Below, one piece after another: positions 38,068-46,689 of a DNA stretch of 64,000 nt. The position numbers and the translations under genes are program-made. The first letter of the stretch is position 1. Each line of letters opens with the position of its first letter. The notes under the pieces were generated by a model. It had not been told where the DNA came from. It saw only the letters and a list, made by a program, of their open reading frames with translations, and made no database searches. Origin of the DNA: Shewanella sp. OPT22 (GTDB lineage: Bacteria; Pseudomonadota; Gammaproteobacteria; Enterobacterales; Shewanellaceae); contig NZ_PGVH01000002.1 of assembly GCF_004168585.1 (NCBI RefSeq), forward strand, positions 124,001 through 188,000. The letters run 5' to 3'.

Positions 38068-38903
38068 GCAAATTAAAATTATTGCTTGTTGTTATAGGGA
38101 TAGTCTTTTCAGCATTGCTGATTAAAGGCTACTCCCTTTACTCTGCAATCACACCTAATGCAATAAGTTACTGGGCAGTTAGTGACAAAAGCAATAAGCA
38201 ACAAATTGACCATACTCTTTGGCAAACGATTCTTGACGGATATTTAGTTGAGATAAAAACCGAAGGTGTTCGTGCGTTTAATTACGCTCAAGTCACTCAA
38301 GCAGATAAGAAAGCCCTCAAAGATTATCTGCAACAACTTGAATCTATTGATCCACGGACATTGAATAAAAACGAGCAACTGAGCTTTTGGGTGAACCTCT
38401 ATAATGCGTTAACCATAGATGTCGTACTCGATCATTACCCTGTCACTTCAATAAAAGACATTGGCGACGGCATTACTGGACCTTGGAACATGGAATTACT
38501 CACCATTGCAGGTCAACCCATTACTTTGAATCAAATTGAGCACAAGATCTTAAGGCCAATTTGGCAAGATCCACGTATTCATTATGTGATTAATTGTGCT
38601 AGTGTCGGTTGCCCAGATCTGCCCAATATGGCATTCAGCAGTGAAAATGTTGATTCTCAGCTTAATAAAGCGGCAACTCGCTTTATTAATCAAACGAAAG
38701 CTGTCGATATTAATAATAATCAACTGAAGCTCTCAAGTATCTACAGTTGGTTTTCTCAAGACTTTGGTAATAATCAAGCAGAGCTTATCCAGCACATTCA
38801 AACATTTGCAAAACCTGCGTTAAGATCACAATTAAAAGCCATTGCATCGGATAAAAATTCAAGCATCAATTTTGACTATGATTGGAAATTAAATGCGCCT
38901 TAA
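38064..38903 (+). CDS. DUF547 domain protein
   Basis: 279 residues: an N-terminal membrane anchor (residues 5-22), then a DUF547 domain with the family blocks LSFWVNLYNALTIDVVL, GPWNMELLTIAG, NQIEHKILRP and the cysteine motif VINCASVGCPDL. Probably periplasmic. The domain has no established activity; the conserved Cys and His residues hint at an enzyme or a thiol-containing binding protein. DUF547 genes recur near arsenosugar-type glycosyltransferases, as here. Confidence 0.85.
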   Translation: MSKLKLLLVVIGIVFSALLIKGYSLYSAITPNAISYWAVSDKSNKQQIDHTLWQTILDGYLVEIKTEGVRAFNYAQVTQADKKALKDYLQQLESIDPRTLNKNEQLSFWVNLYNALTIDVVLDHYPVTSIKDIGDGITGPWNMELLTIAGQPITLNQIEHKILRPIWQDPRIHYVINCASVGCPDLPNMAFSSENVDSQLNKAATRFINQTKAVDINNNQLKLSSIYSWFSQDFGNNQAELIQHIQTFAKPALRSQLKAIASDKNSSINFDYDWKLNAP

Positions 38904-38945
38904 GCGGGTCATTTAAAACAATCATAAAAAATAAAATACAGATTG

Positions 38946-39644
38946 ATGAAAGCACCATTACCCACACTTGTTATTTTCTGTAAAAGACCAAAGCTGCACC
39001 AAGGTAAGCAACGGCTAACAGAAGCAACTACACCTGAAAACGCATTAAAAGTTGCTCACGCCTTATTGGCTTGTGCGATTGAGGATGCGCAAGCTTGGAC
39101 AGGCAATGTTGTCTTTGCCTGTGCTCATCATGAAGACAAGCAATGGATGCAATCACAAATGCCAAGTGCCATGGTAATGTCCCAATTACCTAACGGTATC
39201 AGCGGTAATCTTGGTGAAAGGCTCAATTACATTGACAGTGAGTTAAGGAAGTTAGGGCACAATCAACTTATTTTTATTGGCACTGATGCACCGATTTTAA
39301 ATCAAACTCACTATCAATCAGTACTGACCGAATTACAGAGTAATGATATTGCCCTCAGTCCTGCCGATGATGGCGGAGTGGTCATTATGGCAAATAACAC
39401 ACCTTGGCCTAACATCAAGAATCTTGCTTGGAGCACATATTCTCTAGGCTCTGAACTCAAGCAAACCTGTAAGCAACAACAATTAACCGTTGCTACAGCC
39501 GTCGCTGGTTATGATGTTGATTATGTCACTGACTTAAAAAAATCAATAGATGATCTTGATGGTGATAGCCGCCCAGCAAGACAAGCTTTAGTTAAGCTCA
39601 TTAACGACTTATTCCATTTTTCAGGAGAGACTCAAGATGACTAG
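38946..39644 (+). CDS. TIGR04282-family glycosyltransferase (CofC-like)
   Basis: 232 residues, starting at ATG 38946. It shows the nucleotide-transferase-like fold of the CofC/TIGR04282 type: LVIFCKRPKLHQGKQRL at the start, QLIFIGTDAPIL (metal/sugar-nucleotide site) and IALSPADDGGVVIM. This family is annotated as arsenosugar biosynthesis glycosyltransferase because it travels with radical SAM and ArsM genes. Its 3' end overlaps arsM by eight bases. Confidence 0.85.
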   Translation: MKAPLPTLVIFCKRPKLHQGKQRLTEATTPENALKVAHALLACAIEDAQAWTGNVVFACAHHEDKQWMQSQMPSAMVMSQLPNGISGNLGERLNYIDSELRKLGHNQLIFIGTDAPILNQTHYQSVLTELQSNDIALSPADDGGVVIMANNTPWPNIKNLAWSTYSLGSELKQTCKQQQLTVATAVAGYDVDYVTDLKKSIDDLDGDSRPARQALVKLINDLFHFSGETQDD

Positions 39645-40785
39645 CACCTCTCAATGTTGCAACACGCCAAATGATACAGACACAAACAATGACTCAACCC
39701 ACGATGTCGTTAAAGACTACTACGGCAAGGTACTAGCGGGCTCTGACGACCTACAAACCAATGCCTGTTGCAGCGATGATGGTCTTTCTGCGCAGATGAA
39801 AACTGTACTTTCAAATATTCATGATGAAGTACTTACTCGCTACTACGGTTGCGGGTTAGTAACACCTGAATCATTAGAAGGTTGCCATATTCTTGATTTA
39901 GGTTGCGGTGCTGGTCGCGATTGTTACGCCTTAGCACAGTTGGTCGGCGAAAGCGGCTCAGTTATTGGTGTGGATATGACCGATGAGCAATTAGCTGTTG
40001 CCAATAAACATATTGAATATCATCAAAATAAATTTGGCTTTGCTAAACCAAACACCACGTTTTTAAAAGGCTACATTGAAAAGCTGGATGAACTGAACAT
40101 TCCAGATAACAGCATCGATGTAGTGATATCCAATTGCGTGATCAATCTGAGCCCTGATAAAAATGCAGTACTCAAAGAAGTCTTCCGCATTCTTAAACCG
40201 GGTGGCGAGATTTATTTTTCTGACGTTTACGCTGACCGACGAGTGCCGAGTCATTTAGTCGAAGATCCATTGCTATATGGTGAGTGCCTAAGTGGCGCAT
40301 TATATTGGAACGATTTTGAAAATTTGGCTAAACAGGTTGGTTTTGCTGAGCCTAGATTAGTAAGCAGCCGCGTTATTACTGTCGATAATGATGAACTTTC
40401 AGCAAAACTTGAAGACATTCGATTCACCTCTGCTACCTACCGTTTGTTTAAAGCGGACGATTTAGAAACTAATGCTCAAGACTATGGCCATCAAGTGAAA
40501 TATTTAGGCACGATTGCAGAGCACGAGCAAGATTTTCATTTCGACCAGTCGACTCATTTTGTTAAAGGCGAAGTAACCAGTATCAGTGGAAACCTGTGGT
40601 ACACGTTAAAACAGTCACGGTTTAATCAGAGTTTCGAATTTGTTGATAATGGTTCAAAGCATTTAGGCTTCTTTTCAGCGCAAAATCAGCGTTCAGAAGC
40701 AGACTTTGATTTCCAAATTGAACCACAACAAAGTGCTTCAGGCTGTTGCAGCCCTGCTCCCGCTAAAAAGACGAGTTGCTGCTAA
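39637..40785 (+). CDS. arsM: Arsenite S-adenosylmethionine methyltransferase
   Basis: 382 residues. The methyltransferase motif HILDLGCGAGRDC and the ArsM signature ISNCVINLSPDK are clear. As(III)-binding cysteines are Cys44/Cys45 (NACCSDD), Cys167 and Cys217; the 50-residue spacing of the last two equals that of Cys174 and Cys224 in Cyanidioschyzon ArsM. The C-terminal tail carries extra cysteines (SGCCSPAPAKKTSCC) that may bind metal. A GGAGAG ribosome site precedes the start. It methylates arsenite stepwise, up to dimethylarsenic, the precursor of arsenosugars. Confidence 0.93.
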   Translation: MTSTSQCCNTPNDTDTNNDSTHDVVKDYYGKVLAGSDDLQTNACCSDDGLSAQMKTVLSNIHDEVLTRYYGCGLVTPESLEGCHILDLGCGAGRDCYALAQLVGESGSVIGVDMTDEQLAVANKHIEYHQNKFGFAKPNTTFLKGYIEKLDELNIPDNSIDVVISNCVINLSPDKNAVLKEVFRILKPGGEIYFSDVYADRRVPSHLVEDPLLYGECLSGALYWNDFENLAKQVGFAEPRLVSSRVITVDNDELSAKLEDIRFTSATYRLFKADDLETNAQDYGHQVKYLGTIAEHEQDFHFDQSTHFVKGEVTSISGNLWYTLKQSRFNQSFEFVDNGSKHLGFFSAQNQRSEADFDFQIEPQQSASGCCSPAPAKKTSCC

Positions 40786-41702
40786 TGAGTATCGCAGAGC
40801 AATTGGGCAGTTGGACGCACACGCCATTAGGTGATGAACGTGGTTACATTCAGCCGCACTCGTTAAAAGAGCTATGGTTCCATACTGGTACTAAGTGTAA
40901 TTTAGAATGCAGTTTTTGTTTAGAGGGCTCTAGCCCTTCAGACAAACGTTTGTTAACACCAAAGCTTGAAGAGGTCATCCCGTTTATTGATGAAGCCTTA
41001 AGCATGGGCGTCGAACAGTTTTCATTTACTGGCGGCGAACCCTTCTTGGCAAAGGACATTGTCGAAATTTTGGATTACGCCTCAAAGTTTAAGCCTTGTT
41101 TAGTGCTGACTAACGGCACTGAGCCATTACTTAAACGTCTTGATGCTCTTATTGCTCTGCAAAGCAAAAATCAACACCCGGTTTCATTTCGAATTAGTAT
41201 TGATTCCCCGAATGAAAAAGAACACGACCAAGGCCGAGGCACAGGAAACTTTGCCAAAGCTTTTATCGGTATGCGTAAATTGCATCAGCATGGTTTTTCG
41301 GTCTCGTTAGCGCGTCATATTGCAAACAATGAAAATCAGCCCGAAGTCGATCAGCAATATCGAAACCTTTTTTCATTAAATGGCATACCTCCTCAAACCC
41401 ATATTGTGGCATTTCCTGATTTTCTTCCACCGGGTTCTTTGCCGTCCGTACCGCACATTACAACTCATTGTATGACCGCTTATCAGACTGAGCAACAACG
41501 TGAAAATTATATGTGCGCAAGCTCGAAAATGATCATTAAAAAAGGCACTGAAATGCAGGTATACGCTTGCACACTGGTAGATGATGATCCTGATTATTTT
41601 ATGGGAAACACATTATCGGAAAGTATGCAACAGAAGGTCAATTTGAAACACCACAGATGTTATAGCTGCTTCGCTCACGGCGCCAGCTGTAGCGAAATGT
41701 AA
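40785..41702 (+). CDS. Radical SAM enzyme, arsenic-cluster type
   Basis: 305 residues. Radical SAM signature C38-X3-C42-X2-C45 (GTKCNLECSFC), SAM-binding FTGGEPFL, and a cysteine-containing C-terminus (THCMTAY, YMCASS, QVYACTLVDD and RCYSCFAHGASC) that looks like an auxiliary cluster region. It does not look like the better-known ArsS type, which has a different Cys-rich or selenocysteine domain. Its place between arsM and arsC suggests it adds the 5'-deoxyadenosyl group to dimethylarsenic or acts on another step. Start ATG shares a base with the arsM stop. Confidence 0.8.
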   Translation: MSIAEQLGSWTHTPLGDERGYIQPHSLKELWFHTGTKCNLECSFCLEGSSPSDKRLLTPKLEEVIPFIDEALSMGVEQFSFTGGEPFLAKDIVEILDYASKFKPCLVLTNGTEPLLKRLDALIALQSKNQHPVSFRISIDSPNEKEHDQGRGTGNFAKAFIGMRKLHQHGFSVSLARHIANNENQPEVDQQYRNLFSLNGIPPQTHIVAFPDFLPPGSLPSVPHITTHCMTAYQTEQQRENYMCASSKMIIKKGTEMQVYACTLVDDDPDYFMGNTLSESMQQKVNLKHHRCYSCFAHGASCSEM

Positions 41703-41718
41703 TACCAAGGAGAATCCG

Positions 41719-42138
41719 ATGAAATCGATTTTATTTTTATGTACGGGTAATTCCTGTCGCAGCCAAATGGCACATGGTTTTGCTAATGCAATGTTGGGCG
41801 AGCAATTCGAAAGCTATTCTGCGGGTATTGAATCACATGGCCTTAACCCTTCGGCTGTACAAGTGATGCAAGAAGTGGGGATTGATATTAGTCGTCACCA
41901 ATCAAACACACTCAATGAATTTGAAAACAAAACGTTCGATTATGTTGTTGCGGTTTGTGAACACGCAGCAAATAACTGCCCTACTTTTACTCAAACCACG
42001 CAGTTAATCAAACGCCAATTTGATGATCCTCCAAAATTAGCAAGAGGTGCGAATACACCTGAAGAAGCATTAAGCCACTATCGCCGAGTACGCGATGAAA
42101 TCAAAGATTGGGTTTCAGATTTATCAAGATTGAATTAA
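41719..42138 (+). CDS. arsC: Arsenate reductase, thioredoxin-linked LMW-phosphatase type
   Basis: 139 residues with the P-loop Cys8-X5-Arg14 (CTGNSCR) and the resolving pair Cys80 and Cys87 (CEHAANNCP). Cys spacing equals that of the S. aureus pI258 ArsC (Cys10, Cys82, Cys89), so it should reduce arsenate to arsenite with thioredoxin. A strong AAGGAG precedes the ATG. No arsR, arsB or acr3 is present, so this is not a classical detoxification operon. Confidence 0.92.
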   Translation: MKSILFLCTGNSCRSQMAHGFANAMLGEQFESYSAGIESHGLNPSAVQVMQEVGIDISRHQSNTLNEFENKTFDYVVAVCEHAANNCPTFTQTTQLIKRQFDDPPKLARGANTPEEALSHYRRVRDEIKDWVSDLSRLN

Positions 42139-42150
42139 AAGGATTACAAG

Positions 42151-42999
42151 ATGTTAGCAATTATTGGTGGTACAGGTATTTATAATATTGATGACCTCAT
42201 CACTGTAGAAAAACACGATATTACAACACCATTTGGTAAACCGTCGGCTGAAATTGTACGTGGCGTTTATCATGGTAAAGAGATTTTATTTTTACCTCGT
42301 CATGGTAGCAACCACCAGCTTTTGCCTTCTGAAGTAAACTATAAAGCCAATATTTGGGCATTGAAAAGTTTAGGTGTTAAACAAATTATTGGTTTATCTG
42401 CAGTGGGTAGCTTGCAGCAGGAAGTAAAACCGGGTGATTTAGCCATCGCAGATCAGTACTTTGACTTTGTAAAAGGTCATCGTGAAAAGTCATTCTTTGG
42501 CAATGGCTTAGTGGCTCATGTCTCTACCGCAGAACCAACCTGCTCATCGCTTGCCGATGGCATAGCTAAAGCTGCCGCAGCGTGTGACATCACATTACAC
42601 AGAAACAAAACCTATGCCTGCGTTGATGGCCCAAGACTCGGTACTAAAGCAGAAAGTTTATTCTTAAAAAGTGCCGTCAATGCTGATTTAGTGGGCATGA
42701 CTAATGTCCCTGAAGTGTTTTTAGCCCGTGAAGCACAGATTTGTTATTGCACTATCGGTATTGCAACCGATTACGATTGCTGGCAAGACGACCCCAAACA
42801 TCATGTTACGGTTGAGCAAGTAATAAGCCGCTATGGTTCAAGTTTGGTAAAGGCTAAACAAGTGTTGGAAACCTATATCCAAGGTACAACAGCGATGTGT
42901 TCAAGCCGTTGTAATCACTCATTAGAATGTGCGGTACTGACGCCCATTGAGTCTTTATCTGAAGAAAATAAGCATTTATTTGAAGTTCTATCTTCTTAG
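42151..42999 (+). CDS. S-methyl-5'-thioadenosine phosphorylase family protein
   Basis: 282 residues of the MTAP/PNP family, with IGGTGIY at the start, LPRHGSNHQLLPSEVNY (phosphate site), VDGPRLGTKAE and the DYDCW loop. MTAP cleaves 5'-deoxyadenosine-type nucleosides to adenine and a 5-substituted ribose-1-phosphate. In this operon a likely substrate is a 5'-deoxy-5'-dimethylarsinoyl adenosine, giving the arsinoyl ribose moiety of arsenosugars. That is an inference from context. The C-terminus has an unusual cysteine cluster (MCSSRCNHSLEC). Last gene of the operon. Confidence 0.85.
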   Translation: MLAIIGGTGIYNIDDLITVEKHDITTPFGKPSAEIVRGVYHGKEILFLPRHGSNHQLLPSEVNYKANIWALKSLGVKQIIGLSAVGSLQQEVKPGDLAIADQYFDFVKGHREKSFFGNGLVAHVSTAEPTCSSLADGIAKAAAACDITLHRNKTYACVDGPRLGTKAESLFLKSAVNADLVGMTNVPEVFLAREAQICYCTIGIATDYDCWQDDPKHHVTVEQVISRYGSSLVKAKQVLETYIQGTTAMCSSRCNHSLECAVLTPIESLSEENKHLFEVLSS

Positions 43000-43019
43000 T
43001 ACGCTTACAATAAACGTTT

Positions 43020-43035
43020 GGGAGCTAATGCTCCC
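43020..43035 (+). terminator. Hairpin after the arsenic operon
   Basis: GGGAGC-TAAT-GCTCCC, six-bp stem and four-base loop, 21 bases after the stop. There is no clean T run, so termination strength is uncertain. Confidence 0.4.
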
Positions 43036-43215
43036 ATTATCTCGATTCTCTTTAATCACTCTTCTTTTTCATAAACAACAATATATCGATCATTATCTCT
43101 CATAAAGTAAGTACTCATTTTATACCTGAGTATATTAATGTTTATCATGAATCCGATTTAATTTAGAAAACCAAAAGCCAATGTTAAAATATGACCTGAA
43201 CAACAGGTATTGTGT

Positions 43216-44811
43216 ATGGCTACTGAATTTAATATAAGTTGGAATGCAAACACGACTTCAATTTTTGAAGCCAATGGACTTATAGAACCGCTCCAAACAT
43301 TATCGGTTGGCGGCTCAACTACTTATACACTTAACTTTGTAGATAAGCAGACTAACACAACTGAAAGAAGAACTTATCGGGTTGAACGTAAATCAAACAA
43401 GCGCCTTGATTTCAATAGAGTTGACGGATATAGAGCGAAACTTGATGTTTTCAATGTATTCAAATGGAGAAGCACTGAATCCTCGGCCTTGAGTCAGTTT
43501 GTAAATAAAAGAGACAAAATCGCTCCTGACCAATGCACTTTGCCTGGCTTTCATCGTTATGGGCTAACATGTTTTATGAATGCCGCCCTTAAACAGGTTA
43601 TTTCTGAGTGCAAACCAGGTTTAACTGACACCATTTCTAGTACTTTTGCAGGTAAGACTGAAGCATATTGTAAACTTGCCTTAGCTTTTGCAAAACTTTC
43701 TGATGAGTGCCACAGAGTAAAAGGAGGAGCAGGAACTACCAATATTTCCCAACTCCATAGAGCTTTCTATACTAAGCTCCAAGAATACGCCACACTTGAG
43801 CAAAGAAGTCGTCGTACCAAAGCGAAAAAGTCCCACTCGAACGCTAAAAAACCACAAACAGAGCCAGTAGACGGTAACGTTACTCAAAAAACGGTTGAGT
43901 CAAAAAACAAGTCCGTTAGTCCACCTGAGAAAGATAACTTAGAACCACCAAGCTCTGAGGTAGTTCTTGAATCTTCAGTCAAAGTTCCAAAACTTGATGG
44001 GTCTGAATCAAGCGAATGTGAAACCACACAGCAAACTTCTGATGCTGCTTCAGCTCCACCTTCTTCAAGCATAAAAAAGCAATCAGACCTAAATCGAAAG
44101 TGTGATGCTGACGAATTAAGTAATATAAGAATGCTTAACAAACTTTTTGGAAGAGGCAACGCCCAGCAAGATTCTCATGAATTAATTCAGTTTTTAATTG
44201 AATTAGCGAACCTAAAAAGTACAAACAAAGAAATTACAGAGGACTCCAAGATAATTACCCCGGGAACAAATGCAACAACAAAGCTCCCAGGAAAACCAAA
44301 CCTCTATCACCCACTTTTGCTCGATAAAAGACGAACCTTAGGTAAACAGCTTTCCGTAACGAGAACAAGTACTGTAGAACCCGAATCTCTGGGGAAGCCG
44401 AACCGAAAAAAAGTTGATTATATATCCTCGCCGGCCCCTCAAGAAATAGAACTACTCAGAATTCAGGTTAAACTGTTTGATTCTTATGGTTTTGGAGAGC
44501 TTTCTAGTCAGTCACGGCTTGGATTTAAAGCTAAAGGTCTTATTCCAAGAGGAGACACCATAGAAGTGGACATTTTAAATTCAACAACAAATAAAACAGA
44601 AACATGTAAGTTTAGAATACAATCTATTGTTGTTCATGAAGGAAAATCTCTCAATTCAGGCCATTACTACACACTCGAAAGAGGCGATGACAATACTTGG
44701 ATTAAACATGATGACGATCTCGTAACCGTTTCTACAAAATCTTTGAGCTCCCATTTTTCACTTTTCTCCGATGCTGCGCCTTATTTAATCGTATTAGAAA
44801 AAGTTAATTAA
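43216..44811 (+). CDS. USP-family ubiquitin C-terminal hydrolase (bacterial deubiquitinase)
   Basis: 531 residues from the ATG at 43216 (AGG nine bases upstream). Eukaryotic USP boxes are clear: a Cys box with Cys119 in RYGLTCFMNAALK, a QQD box AQQDSHELIQFL, and a His box with His483 in SGHYYTLERGDDNTWIKHDDDLV, where Asp499 aligns with HAUSP Asp481. The usual oxyanion Asn before the Cys box is Arg here. A Ser/Lys/Pro-rich insert (about residues 195-305) interrupts the domain. The N-terminal ~105 residues are beta-rich and unassigned. No signal peptide. It probably acts on ubiquitin in a eukaryotic host or grazer, or on a bacterial ubiquitin-like conjugate; a role is not shown. Confidence 0.82.
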   Translation: MATEFNISWNANTTSIFEANGLIEPLQTLSVGGSTTYTLNFVDKQTNTTERRTYRVERKSNKRLDFNRVDGYRAKLDVFNVFKWRSTESSALSQFVNKRDKIAPDQCTLPGFHRYGLTCFMNAALKQVISECKPGLTDTISSTFAGKTEAYCKLALAFAKLSDECHRVKGGAGTTNISQLHRAFYTKLQEYATLEQRSRRTKAKKSHSNAKKPQTEPVDGNVTQKTVESKNKSVSPPEKDNLEPPSSEVVLESSVKVPKLDGSESSECETTQQTSDAASAPPSSSIKKQSDLNRKCDADELSNIRMLNKLFGRGNAQQDSHELIQFLIELANLKSTNKEITEDSKIITPGTNATTKLPGKPNLYHPLLLDKRRTLGKQLSVTRTSTVEPESLGKPNRKKVDYISSPAPQEIELLRIQVKLFDSYGFGELSSQSRLGFKAKGLIPRGDTIEVDILNSTTNKTETCKFRIQSIVVHEGKSLNSGHYYTLERGDDNTWIKHDDDLVTVSTKSLSSHFSLFSDAAPYLIVLEKVN

Positions 44812-44930
44812 CTTTCAAACCCTACAGGTCTGACCATTAACAATCAGAAATTTCGTAATTTTAATATCAACGAATCTACTAATGAATAAACTACGAAGTG
44901 TAGAGAGTTAATTTTATCGAGGAACAAGAC

Positions 44931-45254
44931 ATGTCATCAATAGCATCTCCAGCGGCGGCTCCAAAACTAGCTCCAACCAGCGGCACAAGTAAAACTGATA
45001 CTCAATTAACACCTGACCAAATAAAGCAATTTCAAGATATGGATAAATCGCTAGGCTCAATGATTACTAAAATGCAATCATTAGTAGCACAATTACCTCA
45101 CCATGATGTTATCCCTAAAGATAAAGATAAAGCTAAAGACCAATTGGAAAAATATGGCCCTTTAAATCGAGCGCTTCATAAATTAGATGGTGAAGTTAAG
45201 ACTTTCTTCCATAAGGTAGGACATGTAATCAGTAGTTTTTTTCATAGCCTATAG
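44931..45254 (+). CDS. Small protein of unknown function downstream of the USP gene
   Basis: 107 residues with an AGGAA site before the ATG. The N-terminal ~25 residues are Ala/Pro/Ser/Thr-rich; the rest is helical with a Lys/Asp-rich middle. The C-terminus is an amphipathic helix (FHKVGHVISSFFHSL). No signal peptide and no recognised family. It follows the USP gene by 119 bases and may be its partner, chaperone-like adaptor or a second effector; this is speculative. Confidence 0.6.
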   Translation: MSSIASPAAAPKLAPTSGTSKTDTQLTPDQIKQFQDMDKSLGSMITKMQSLVAQLPHHDVIPKDKDKAKDQLEKYGPLNRALHKLDGEVKTFFHKVGHVISSFFHSL

Positions 45255-45260
45255 ACTTAT

Positions 45261-45295
45261 AAAACCGCAACCATCAGGGATGATGGTTACGTTTT
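45261..45295. terminator. Bidirectional terminator between the small gene and manB
   Basis: AAAACCGCAACCATCA pairs with TGATGGTTACGTTTT around a short loop, with one bulge. A run on one side and T run on the other; serves both convergent units. Confidence 0.75.
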
Positions 45296-46688
45296 ATTCT
45301 CTAAATTCCTGCAAAACTGAAATAATCTCTTCCGTCTTCTTTCTCATCAAAACTTCACTCCCTTTCGATTCTACGTTTAGTCTCACTACAGGTTCTGTAT
45401 TAGAGCAACGTAAGTTAAATCGCCACAAGCCAGACTTTTCAATAAAAGAAAATGAAACTCCATCAATTAAATCCGCTTCATAAGCTTTAGTCTGATATTT
45501 CTTTTTTACGGCCTCTATAGCTTCTTGGGGAGTGCGAATGTTCAAATTAATTTCACCTGAAGACGGATAAAGTGATATCCGTTCATTAACTAGCTTTGAT
45601 AGAGATTTATTTGAAATTGATATTAATTCGATGATCAAAAGCCAAGGTATCATGCCCGAATCACAATAGTAAAAGCTCCTAAAGTAATGATGAGCAGACA
45701 TCTCTCCACCATAAACAGCATTCTCAGCTCGCATTCGCTCTTTAATGAAAGCATGGCCAGTTTTTGTTTTTACTGCTTCTCCACCAACTCTTTTAACAAT
45801 ATCTTCGGTATTCCATGTGAGCCTTGGGTCATGAATGATTTTTTCGCCTTTATTTTTACGTAAAAACATCTCGGCCAATAAACCTACAATGTAATAACCT
45901 TCAATGAATTCACCATTTTCATCAAACAAAAAGCAACGATCAAAATCGCCATCCCAAGCAATGCCTAGATCTGCGTTATGCTCAATAACAGCGTCGCTCG
46001 TTGCTTTTCGATTTTCAGCTAAAAGAGGGTTCGGTATACCGTTAGGAAAGTTTGCATTAGGCTGATGAAAAAGCTTAACAAACTCAATCGGAACATTGAG
46101 CTGCTCAAACTCTAACTCTAACGCATCAATCACATGTCCTGCTGTTCCATTTCCAGAGTTAACTACTATCTTGAGCGGCTTTATATTCTTAACGTCAATG
46201 TAAGTTAATAATTTTTCAACGTAAGGCGCTAAAATTGACCGTGCTTTATGGGTACCTAACTTTCTGTGTGAAGTCTCATTAACCCAAGGTGTAGTCTCTG
46301 CTGATGCTTTAATCGAAATTAAACCTGAGTCACCAGAAACAGGAATGCTATCCTTCCTCACCATTTTCATGCCGTTATAATCAATAGGATTATGAGAAGC
46401 AGTAACCATAATGCCACCATCAACATTGAGATACGGCGTAGCAAAGTAGATTTCTTCGGTACCAACTAAGCCAATATCGATGGTATCAACCCCCTCAGCT
46501 CTTAATCCCTCACTTAATGCAGTTTTCAATGATTCAGAGGTTCCTCGTGCATCACCACCTAAAACAACGGTTTTTGGCTTAATTTCTCTTGCGTAAGCAC
46601 GCCCTATATCATAAGCGACTTTCTCATCAAGCTCTGAGCCTAATTTCCCGCGAATATCATAAGCTTTAAAACAAGTTAACGATGTCAT
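45294..46688 (-). CDS. manB: Phosphomannomutase
   Basis: 464 residues from the ATG at 46688, which gives the family N-terminus [17 protein letters not shown]; upstream in-frame starts lie inside manC. Phosphoserine loop [14 protein letters not shown], metal-binding DGDFDR and sugar-binding GGEMSAHHY motifs are all intact. It converts mannose-6-phosphate to mannose-1-phosphate for GDP-mannose synthesis. Starts one base past the manC stop on the minus strand. Confidence 0.94.
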   Translation of the reverse strand: MTSLTCFKAYDIRGKLGSELDEKVAYDIGRAYAREIKPKTVVLGGDARGTSESLKTALSEGLRAEGVDTIDIGLVGTEEIYFATPYLNVDGGIMVTASHNPIDYNGMKMVRKDSIPVSGDSGLISIKASAETTPWVNETSHRKLGTHKARSILAPYVEKLLTYIDVKNIKPLKIVVNSGNGTAGHVIDALELEFEQLNVPIEFVKLFHQPNANFPNGIPNPLLAENRKATSDAVIEHNADLGIAWDGDFDRCFLFDENGEFIEGYYIVGLLAEMFLRKNKGEKIIHDPRLTWNTEDIVKRVGGEAVKTKTGHAFIKERMRAENAVYGGEMSAHHYFRSFYYCDSGMIPWLLIIELISISNKSLSKLVNERISLYPSSGEINLNIRTPQEAIEAVKKKYQTKAYEADLIDGVSFSFIEKSGLWRFNLRCSNTEPVVRLNVESKGSEVLMRKKTEEIISVLQEFRE

Positions 46689-46689
46689 T

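Noticed and set aside
32053-42999. Classical arsenic resistance operon
   Set aside because: No ArsR, ArsB or Acr3; instead methylation, radical SAM and glycosyltransferase genes.
44025-44160. Antisense frames opposite the USP insert
   Set aside because: No ribosome sites and no conserved motifs; they mirror the Ser/Pro/Lys-rich coding strand.
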